Of a DNA stretch of 64,000 nucleotides, positions 53,979 to 60,651 are shown piece by piece (positions within the stretch are counted from its first letter, which is position 1; the number at the start of each line of letters is the position of its first letter). Location of the stretch: the NCBI RefSeq assembly GCF_003610535.1, contig NZ_RAPN01000003.1:1-64000 (forward strand), given 5' to 3'. The DNA is from Mangrovibacterium diazotrophicum (GTDB lineage: Bacteria; Bacteroidota; Bacteroidia; Bacteroidales; Prolixibacteraceae). Under the pieces are notes generated by a model that worked only from the letters and a program-made list of their open reading frames with translations, was not told the DNA's origin and ran no database searches. Made by a program: the position numbers and the translations under genes.

Positions 53979-55340
53979 ATGAGACAAATTCCTAGCGTTG
54001 TAAAACACGTTGTACATCAAGACTTATGCACAGGGTGTGGCATATGCACATCTTTCTGCAATGAGAAAGTAATCAAAATGGACTGGAATTCTCAAGGTTT
54101 CCTTATACCTGTTCAATCTGGTACCTGTAGTCAAGACAACAATTGCATATCGGTATGTCCATTTAATCCATTTCCGGAAGAAAAATTGAAAACGGAAACT
54201 GAAATTTCTTCTCTATTTCTAGATACTGTATCAGCCTCAAACCATAAAAAGCTTGGGAACTATTTTAACACCTACGCTGGATATTCAATTGAGCACCGGA
54301 TGAAATCATCTTCAGGAGGTATTGCAACTTATGTATCGAAAATATTATTAGAAAAGAAAATTGTTAAATATATAATCAACGTAGTTGAATCAAAGGAACA
54401 AAACCACCATTTTAGCTATACAATTGGAGGCTCTATCGAAGAAGTTTCTAAATCTGCCAAAACCAGATATTACCCAGTCACCCTGGAAAATGTATTTGAA
54501 AAAATAACAAGTTTAGATGGAGATGTAGCGATTGTCGGCATACCTTGCTTTATAAAAGCAATACGGTTAGCTCAAATAAAAAATCCCGATTTACGAGACA
54601 AGATAAAATTTACAATCGGTATTATTTGTGGAGGTATAAAAAGCAAGTTCTTCACCGAATATCTTACTCAGAAAGCAGGGGTTTCAAGTAATAAGCTTTC
54701 AAGTATAGACTATCGTATTAAGGACATCTCTAGTCATGCCGGAGATTATTCTTTCGGTGTTAAAACTACAAACAGCAACGATCTCCATGACATTAAAATG
54801 AGAACAGTTGGCGACATGTGGGGAACTGGTCTTTTTAAAGCAAATGCTTGCGACTTTTGTGATGATGTTTCAGCAGAACTCGCAGATATCTCATTGGGCG
54901 ATGCTTGGATTAGACCTTTTGTTAACGATGGCCAAGGTACCAACGTCATTATAACCAGAACATCTCTTGCAGACCAGATTTTACAAGATGGACTGAAAAA
55001 CGACGAACTGCACATTGAACCGATTCAAAAGGAAGAATTTATAAAATCACAAAAGGGAAGTTACACTCATCGGCAAGACTGTTTGAGCTACAGAATAAAA
55101 CTTTCTGATCTAAAATATTTACCTCCCAAAAGAGTTAAGTCAAAAGTACTACCTCCCGATGTGAAAATTATTCAGAAACTCAGAAGACAAACGAGATTAA
55201 ATAGCCTAACAACTTGGGCTAATACGCATGATGCTGAAAAATTCGATGCAATGATGAAGCCTAGTTTAAGGAAACTGAGATTAATTACAAAATTTAACCA
55301 TTACAAGAGAGGGGTTGTAGATAAACTCAAGAAATTATAA
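53979..55340 (+). CDS. FrhB/FdhB-like iron-sulfur protein
   Basis: The 453-residue protein begins with a ferredoxin-like module: CTGCGICTSFC (residues about 14-24) and a second, less regular cluster C-X5-C-X3-CP (about 47-58). The middle and C-terminal part (about 95-420) match the coenzyme F420 hydrogenase/dehydrogenase beta-subunit fold, with SSGGIATYVSKILLE, VGIPCFIKAIRLAQ and an additional cysteine pair in ANACDFCDDVSAELADISLGDAW. Family members in F420 organisms use flavin and F420. In polysaccharide loci their role is undefined; an oxidoreductase acting on a sugar or lipid intermediate is a guess. Confidence 0.82.
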   Translation: MRQIPSVVKHVVHQDLCTGCGICTSFCNEKVIKMDWNSQGFLIPVQSGTCSQDNNCISVCPFNPFPEEKLKTETEISSLFLDTVSASNHKKLGNYFNTYAGYSIEHRMKSSSGGIATYVSKILLEKKIVKYIINVVESKEQNHHFSYTIGGSIEEVSKSAKTRYYPVTLENVFEKITSLDGDVAIVGIPCFIKAIRLAQIKNPDLRDKIKFTIGIICGGIKSKFFTEYLTQKAGVSSNKLSSIDYRIKDISSHAGDYSFGVKTTNSNDLHDIKMRTVGDMWGTGLFKANACDFCDDVSAELADISLGDAWIRPFVNDGQGTNVIITRTSLADQILQDGLKNDELHIEPIQKEEFIKSQKGSYTHRQDCLSYRIKLSDLKYLPPKRVKSKVLPPDVKIIQKLRRQTRLNSLTTWANTHDAEKFDAMMKPSLRKLRLITKFNHYKRGVVDKLKKL

Positions 55341-55348
55341 AGAGAGCA

Positions 55349-55894
55349 ATGGAAAAATTAACTCTGAATAACTATACTGAACCAAAGCCCAAATATTTTA
55401 AAAGACTTGTTTGGTTGATTATTAATCGAACAATTTTCAGATGTTTTATTGGAAAAAAAATGTTCTTCCTCAGAACATCACTTTTAAAGCTATTTGGCGC
55501 TGATATGCCTTTCCGTGTAATGATCTATCCATCATGTAAAATACATGCTCCATGGAACCTGAGAATTGGGAAATATGCTTGCATTGGACCGAATACCGAA
55601 ATTTACAACAAAGCATTCATTGATATTGGCGCTAACACTGTTATATCTCAAGGTGCATTTTTATGTAGTGCCTCACACGACATTTCAAAAAAACTCCTTC
55701 CTCTCGTTTCTCAACCAATTACAATAGCCGACCAAGCCTGGATTGCAGCCGATACTTTCATAGGCCCGGGGGTTACCGTTGGGCAGGGAGCTGTTGTTGG
55801 AGCTCGATCAGCTGTATTTAAAGATGTGGAAGCTTGGGTGGTGGTGGGGGGCAACCCCGCCAAATTCATCAAAAAACGCGAAATAGAAGCATGA
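55349..55894 (+). CDS. Left-handed beta-helix acyltransferase (WcaF/NodL-like)
   Basis: The 181-residue protein has a left-handed parallel beta-helix of hexapeptide repeats in its C-terminal two thirds (IGKYACIGPNTEIYNKAFIDIGANTV-type coils around 74-98, VTVGQGAVVGARSAVFKDV near 148) and a helical N-terminus with basic residues. SASHDI near residue 111 contains the catalytic His. Enzymes of this type O- or N-acetylate sugars with acetyl-CoA. It is probably the polysaccharide O-acetyltransferase of the locus. The next glycosyltransferase gene overlaps its stop by 4 bases. Confidence 0.88.
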   Translation: MEKLTLNNYTEPKPKYFKRLVWLIINRTIFRCFIGKKMFFLRTSLLKLFGADMPFRVMIYPSCKIHAPWNLRIGKYACIGPNTEIYNKAFIDIGANTVISQGAFLCSASHDISKKLLPLVSQPITIADQAWIAADTFIGPGVTVGQGAVVGARSAVFKDVEAWVVVGGNPAKFIKKREIEA

Positions 55895-56790
55895 AGACTA
55901 GCATAGCTGCGATTATCCTCACTTATAATGAGGAAAAACATATTGTCCGCTGCATTCAGTCTTTATCGGCGTTGGTTGATGAAGTGTTTGTAGTGGATTC
56001 GTTTAGCACGGATAAAACTATGGAATTAGCCGCCCAATTGGGGGCAAAGGTTTACCAAAATCCGTTTGTAAACCAGGCGGTTCAGTTTAACTGGGCTCTG
56101 AAGAACTGCCCGATTGAGTCGGACTGGATTATCCGCATTGATGCCGATGAATACATCGACAACAAGCAAGGGCTGGATTTACGAGCCTACCTGGCCGAAC
56201 GGCCTGCGGGCGTCAATGGGCTAATCATTAGCCGTAAGATTGTGTTTATGGGCCGGGAGCTGCTTCATGGCGGCTGGTATCCGAAATGGAACCTTCGGGT
56301 GTTTCGCCAGGGAATGGGCGAATGTGAAAACCGCTGGATGGACGAACACATTGTGTTGAGCGAAGGGCAGGCGGAGTATTTAAAACTGGATTTTGTTGAC
56401 GAAAACCTGAACGACCTTAGCTGGTGGACCCAGAAACACAATAACTATTCGAGCCGGGAAGCGGCCGACTATTACCTGCAACTGGAACAATTTCAAAGCG
56501 AGCATGCGGTTGATGCGAAGTTTTTTGGTTCGGATGCCGAACGCAAGCGCTGGCTAAAAGCCAAATACCACGCGTTCCCTTTGTTTATTCGCCCGATGCT
56601 AAACTTTGTCTATCGTTACTTTTTCAAACTGGGTTTTCTGGATGGCAAAGCGGGCTTTGTGTGGCATGTACTGCAGGGCTTTTGGTACCGCTTTTTAGTA
56701 GATGCCAAGATCTACGAATTACGACGTCGCTTTGGGAATGACACCGAGGCGATTATCCAATACATCCGGGAAAACTATCGGCTGGATTAA
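55891..56790 (+). CDS. Family 2 glycosyltransferase (WaaE/KdtX-like)
   Basis: The 299-residue GT-A enzyme begins MKTSIAAIILTYNEEKHIVRCI and shows VDEVFVVDSFSTDKTMELA (near residue 28) and IIRIDADEYID (near 78), the nucleotide and DXD metal motifs. The middle GGWYPKWNLRVFRQG and the C-terminal helical part resemble WaaE/KdtX-type glucosyltransferases. From here on, base composition returns to that of the genomic background. The start overlaps the acyltransferase stop (ATGA); an in-frame start at 55834 would run through the acyltransferase gene. Confidence 0.9.
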   Translation: MKTSIAAIILTYNEEKHIVRCIQSLSALVDEVFVVDSFSTDKTMELAAQLGAKVYQNPFVNQAVQFNWALKNCPIESDWIIRIDADEYIDNKQGLDLRAYLAERPAGVNGLIISRKIVFMGRELLHGGWYPKWNLRVFRQGMGECENRWMDEHIVLSEGQAEYLKLDFVDENLNDLSWWTQKHNNYSSREAADYYLQLEQFQSEHAVDAKFFGSDAERKRWLKAKYHAFPLFIRPMLNFVYRYFFKLGFLDGKAGFVWHVLQGFWYRFLVDAKIYELRRRFGNDTEAIIQYIRENYRLD

Positions 56791-56818
56791 GGCGGCATTC
56801 ACTCACCTAGCTGATCGG

Positions 56819-56870
56819 GAACGAACAATTCTCCTGGGATTTTTATACTAATTCGGCCGAATGTTCGTTC
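56819..56870. promoter_or_regulatory. Inverted repeat with an inner palindrome
   Basis: GAACGAACA (56819-56827) and TGTTCGTTC (56862-56870) are perfect complements. A 12-base palindrome ATTCGGCCGAAT lies at 56851-56862, overlapping the right arm by one base. The element is in the 138-base gap between two glycosyltransferase genes and could be an operator or attenuator. Confidence 0.4.
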
Positions 56871-56928
56871 ATAATTTATAAGAAGAAAGAGAAAAATAAA
56901 ACAAATAAAACACCTCAAAATCTTTTAC

Positions 56929-57756
56929 ATGGAACCAATAAAAGTATCTATTGTAACGGTTGTTTATAACGCCAAATCAACGATTGTCGACTGTATTGAG
57001 TCGGTATTGAGTCAGGATTATCCTCATATTGAGCATATTGTCGTGGATGGTGGTTCAAAGGATGGAACTTGTGATCGCATTGCACCTTATATGAAGCTTT
57101 TGGGTGCGTTTGTTTCAGAGAAGGATAAGGGCATCTATGATGCTCTGAACAAAGGTATTAATATGGCTACCGGTGATATCGTCGGTATACTGCATTCGGA
57201 CGATTTGTTTTACGAAACATCGACGGTGAGTAAAGTTGTTGCCGAATTTGAGAAAAGCCAGGCCGACCTGGTGTACGCGAATGGTATGTATGTTCCGAAG
57301 AACGACGTGAGCCAGGTGAAGCGTGTTTACAAGGCCAAGCCTTTTGCTGAATATTTCATCGACTTTGGCTGGATTCCGCTGCACACCACTATTTACGTGA
57401 AACGCGAGGTGTTTGAACAATACGGTTTGTACGATGATAGTTTCGCTATTGCCAGCGACTACGACATTAGCCTGCGCTGGTTTAAAAATCCGGAAATCAA
57501 GAAACACTTTTTGGATCACTGGGTGGTGAAAATGCGCCTGGGAGGAAAAAGTACGTCAACAAACTTACAGAAGAAAAAATCGACTGAGGACCTGACGATT
57601 ATTAAACGTCACGAGTTACACGGCTATTTCACCTTGTTCTGCAAGGTAAGCCGGAAGATTCCGCAATACCTGTGGCCTCGTTTGATTCGTATGCGCGATG
57701 GATTGGCAATGGAACAAAGAGTACTCAGTACAGAAGGACAGTCGCTCGGTCTGTAA
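56929..57756 (+). CDS. Family 2 glycosyltransferase (WcaA-like)
   Basis: The 275-residue GT-A enzyme begins IKVSIVTVVYNAKSTIVDCI and carries HIVVDGGSKDGT (near residue 36) and GDIVGILHSDDLFY (near 83), the nucleotide and metal motifs. YGLYDDSFAIASDYDISLRW near 164 contains the acceptor-site acidic pair. It resembles WcaA/CpsE-type transferases that add a sugar to a lipid-linked glycan. It has its own ~140-base upstream gap and is followed by a 210-base structured leader and then the initiating transferase gene. Confidence 0.9.
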   Translation: MEPIKVSIVTVVYNAKSTIVDCIESVLSQDYPHIEHIVVDGGSKDGTCDRIAPYMKLLGAFVSEKDKGIYDALNKGINMATGDIVGILHSDDLFYETSTVSKVVAEFEKSQADLVYANGMYVPKNDVSQVKRVYKAKPFAEYFIDFGWIPLHTTIYVKREVFEQYGLYDDSFAIASDYDISLRWFKNPEIKKHFLDHWVVKMRLGGKSTSTNLQKKKSTEDLTIIKRHELHGYFTLFCKVSRKIPQYLWPRLIRMRDGLAMEQRVLSTEGQSLGL

Positions 57757-57861
57757 TTACCTGAGTTTTGCTTTCGGGCAAACAAGAGAATGTGGCTTTA
57801 ATAGTGTTGAAAGAAGAAAAAATCTCTGAAAAGGGATTTTGAAGATTTTAAAACGAATAAA

Positions 57862-57945
57862 AAAGACCAAATAGCTGCTAAGGCAGCAAGAATGACTCAC
57901 CTACGGCGATAAGTCGGAAACAGGTGAAGCACTAACCAACATCAA
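57862..57945 (+). promoter_or_regulatory. Structured leader before the initiating sugar transferase
   Basis: A 5-bp hairpin (GCTGC 57874-57878, GCAGC 57883-57887) is followed by a longer hairpin of CACCT (57898) with AGGTG (57922-57926) and an inner CGGC/GTCG stem (57904-57907, 57913-57916). Alternatively TGACT (57893) can pair with AGTCG (57912) as a pseudoknot. TAGCTGCTAAGGCAG resembles TAGCTGTTAAGCCAG of enterobacterial JUMPStart, and GGCGATAAGTC resembles its ops core GGCGGTAGCGT. It lies within 105 bases of the ATG at 57967. Confidence 0.45.
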
Positions 57946-57966
57946 CCACCCTTATTCCCAAAAACT

Positions 57967-59370
57967 ATGATTAAAGAACGGGAGCATGTGATCTCCAAGG
58001 TTAATCAGATCATTCAGACTGCTCTGTCGGCGCTGGCCTTTACCCTGGCTTGCGTCATTTACAACTACGAAAAATACCCGGAATTACTTCGGTCTCAGGA
58101 ATTCAACATCTTTCTGTTGATGGCCATCCTGACGGGATGGATCTCGGTTGAATACAGTGCTTTGCACCGGATGAGCCGGGAGGAATCGTATCTCGAGCTC
58201 TTTTACAAATACGTGAAGGTAACCGCAGCGGAAACGATCATCCTTTGGCTGGTTAAGTATTACCTCAATAACAAATGGATTGACCTGCAGCTGTTGACGG
58301 TTTTTGCTGCAATTAACCTCTGTCTGCAATTTGCCTTCAAAGCGTCGTTCTTCCGCATGATGAAGTTTTTCAGAAACCGGGGATTTAACACCCGGCAGTT
58401 GCTGATCATTGCTGACGGGCAATCGCAGGATTTTATCGAGACGCTGATTAACTCGCGGGACTGGGGATACCGGATTACGGGAATTGTTACCAACAGTAAA
58501 AAACTGAAAAAGACTTACGGTAATCAGTTTAGTATTATCCCGGAGGAAACGACGATTGACAGCATCCTGAATCAGACGGTGATCGATGAGTTGATTTACT
58601 CGAAGAATGATTTGGACTACAATGAGATTAACGCGTTGATGGAGTTGTGTTCGGAGTTGGGGGTGGTTTTTCGTCTTCGTCCAAAGGTGTTCGTCGATAA
58701 ATCGAAAGGATACAAGCTTGGAATGTTGAACGACGCACCGATTTATATTTATAAGAATATCCCGGATAGCTACCTGGCGCTGAAAGTGAAGCGTATTTTT
58801 GATGTGCTTTTTTCGCTGGTTGTGTTGATTGTAGCATCGCCTTTATTATTGGTGGTTGCGCTTGCGATTAAGCTGAATGATGGTGGCCCCGTGTTTTTCC
58901 AGCAGGAGCGGGTTGGCTTGTGCGGAAGACGTTTTGGCTGTCTGAAATTCCGGACGATGGTCACGGATGCCGAAGCTTTAAAAAGTACCTTGATGCAGCA
59001 GAACGATCAAAGTGGTCCGGTTTTTAAAATGAAATACGATCCCCGAATCACGCGTGTTGGGCGTTTCCTGCGGAAGCATTCGATTGATGAGTTTCCTCAG
59101 TTTTTCAATGTGCTTAACGGAGACATGTCAGTGGTTGGGCCTCGTCCACCAATCCCGGACGAAGTGCGTTTGTACGAACGCTGGCAGAACCGCCGTCTGA
59201 GTATGAAGCCGGGTTTAACCTGTATTTGGCAGGTTAGCGGACGAAACGCGATCGATTTCGACGAATGGGTAAAACTGGATACCCAATATATCGACAACTG
59301 GTCGTTGAAACTGGATGCGAAGATTATTTTGAAAACGATAAAAGTGATGATCAAAGGTGACGGGATCTAG
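57967..59370 (+). CDS. Undecaprenyl-phosphate sugar phosphotransferase (initiating)
   Basis: The 467-residue polyprenyl-phosphate hexose-1-phosphate transferase has four or five N-terminal helices (about 14-130), a CoA-binding-like cytoplasmic domain (about 140-260) and a catalytic C-terminus. The last starts with a re-entrant helix KRIFDVLFSLVVLIVASPLLL (near residue 278), then GPVFFQQERVGLCGRRF, KFRTM, and the conserved DEFPQFFNVLNGDMSVVGPRPP block near 377. It should load the first sugar phosphate, glucose or another hexose, onto the lipid carrier and so start the repeat unit. It is the key enzyme of the locus and follows a structured leader. Confidence 0.93.
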   Translation: MIKEREHVISKVNQIIQTALSALAFTLACVIYNYEKYPELLRSQEFNIFLLMAILTGWISVEYSALHRMSREESYLELFYKYVKVTAAETIILWLVKYYLNNKWIDLQLLTVFAAINLCLQFAFKASFFRMMKFFRNRGFNTRQLLIIADGQSQDFIETLINSRDWGYRITGIVTNSKKLKKTYGNQFSIIPEETTIDSILNQTVIDELIYSKNDLDYNEINALMELCSELGVVFRLRPKVFVDKSKGYKLGMLNDAPIYIYKNIPDSYLALKVKRIFDVLFSLVVLIVASPLLLVVALAIKLNDGGPVFFQQERVGLCGRRFGCLKFRTMVTDAEALKSTLMQQNDQSGPVFKMKYDPRITRVGRFLRKHSIDEFPQFFNVLNGDMSVVGPRPPIPDEVRLYERWQNRRLSMKPGLTCIWQVSGRNAIDFDEWVKLDTQYIDNWSLKLDAKIILKTIKVMIKGDGI

Positions 59371-59431
59371 AGGAAAACCTTGTCTGGTCAATTCGTTTTT
59401 CTCATTAAATAATTTGAAATATACCCCTCCC

Positions 59432-59453
59432 TGCCCGTCCGGTCAGGCGGGCA
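59432..59453. repeat. Short G+C-rich hairpin element
   Basis: TGCCCG and CGGGCA pair around a 10-base loop. The flanking CCTCCC blocks give it the look of a REP-like dispersed element, but only one copy is visible in this window. Confidence 0.3.
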
Positions 59454-59527
59454 AACCTCCCCTAATGGTGAGGCTTAAAGTCCTCTTCATAGGATTTAGG
59501 GTTTAACAACGGCTTGGATTCTCTTGT

Positions 59528-59571
59528 TTTGTCGATATAAGCTAAAGATTTATTTTGCTTTTATCGACAAA
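59528..59571. promoter_or_regulatory. 15-bp inverted repeat upstream of wza
   Basis: TTTGTCGATATAAGC (59528-59542) and GCTTTTATCGACAAA (59557-59571) match at 14 of 15 positions around a 14-base loop, about 125 bases before the wza ATG. It can be an operator for a dimeric regulator or a strong RNA hairpin. It lacks the T-run of a terminator. Confidence 0.55.
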
Positions 59572-59695
59572 CAGATAAATAGAAAAGACAAAACTGACGA
59601 TTTTTCATACATTCGCGCAAGAAAGAGATCATCGTAAGTAATATCTGACGAAACTCTTCGTTTGCATAAAACTTACCTCCTAACAGGACAATTTT

Positions 59696-60493
59696 ATGAG
59701 CCGAATGTTTGTGCGAAGCATACTTCGATGTGTGCTTCTGTTATTGGTTTTGAGTAGCTGTAAATCGAATGAAGAGCTGATTTACATGCGGAATTTATCG
59801 GAAGAAGAGTCGATCCAGACGACGAGCTTCTCAACGGACAGTTACCTTTTACGGTCTGGAGACAATCTGTATATCAATGTTAGTTCGATGAGCCCGGAAG
59901 TGACTGGCTTGTTCAATCCCCAGGCTGCGGCCGGGAATACCAGCGGAGGAACAGCACAGGCTTTTAACTCGGTTGCAGGCCAATACCTGAATGGTTACCA
60001 GGTAGACAGTAAAGGAAACATTGAGTTACCTATTGTTGGCAAAGTTGCTGTTGTCGGGAAGACGATTGCAGAAGTGAAATCGGATCTCGATGGGGTGATG
60101 GCGGAATACTTCAAAGAAGTAACTGTGACGGTGAAACTGATGAGTTTTAAAGTAACCGTGATGGGCGAAGTCGCGAGACCCGGATTGATTTTTATGTACA
60201 ACAATACCTGCACCGTGCTGGAGGCAATTAGCGAGGCTGGTGGCACGACCGATTATTCGCGCTTAAAACGAGCGCTGGTTGTGCGCGAAACGTCGGAGGG
60301 AGTTGTCAATATCAAAGTCGACTTGACCGACAAATCCCTGCTGAGTTCATCAGCCTATTATTTGCACCCCGGAGATGTGGTTTATGTTTGGCCCGACCGG
60401 TACAAAAATACCCGGCTAAACGCATCACTTTACGCACTGATGTTATCGACAATATCGACCATGATTGTGGTATTGTCATTTCTGAATAATTAA
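59696..60493 (+). CDS. wza: Wza-like polysaccharide export lipoprotein
   Basis: The 265-residue outer-membrane lipoprotein has a signal with lipobox VLSSC (Cys near residue 22), a polysaccharide export (PES) domain (about 48-140, with YLLRSGDNLYINV and IELPIVGKVAVVGKT) and an SLBB domain (about 145-225, with VTVMGEVARPGLIFMYNN). A short C-terminal hydrophobic helix (about 240-262) follows. Oligomers of such proteins form the outer-membrane channel for capsule or exopolysaccharide, working with the Wzc-type protein encoded next. The gene has a long upstream gap containing an inverted repeat. Confidence 0.92.
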   Translation: MSRMFVRSILRCVLLLLVLSSCKSNEELIYMRNLSEEESIQTTSFSTDSYLLRSGDNLYINVSSMSPEVTGLFNPQAAAGNTSGGTAQAFNSVAGQYLNGYQVDSKGNIELPIVGKVAVVGKTIAEVKSDLDGVMAEYFKEVTVTVKLMSFKVTVMGEVARPGLIFMYNNTCTVLEAISEAGGTTDYSRLKRALVVRETSEGVVNIKVDLTDKSLLSSSAYYLHPGDVVYVWPDRYKNTRLNASLYALMLSTISTMIVVLSFLNN

Positions 60494-60651
60494 GAAATGA
60501 ATTTTAGTTGTGTCGGAATACTGCAATTCTGATTTCGGCATACCAAAAGAGAAGGCCAAATAACAAGATAATTTGACCGGTTTGTCAATCTGTAAAAGCG
60601 TTCTATTCGCTTGTTGTCAGGATTGGAGGGTCGATAAAACAGGAAATCAAA

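Larger units (their letters stand above)
59371..59695. other. Intergenic stretch upstream of wza
   Basis: This 325-base gap holds a G+C-rich hairpin (TGCCCG...CGGGCA at 59432-59453) and a large inverted repeat at 59528-59571, both listed separately. No reading frame is supported. Confidence 0.6.

Noticed and set aside
59528-59571. Invertible promoter of the Bacteroides capsule type
   Set aside because: Invertible segments need inverted repeats separated by a promoter-sized region and a recombinase; here the loop is only 14 bases.
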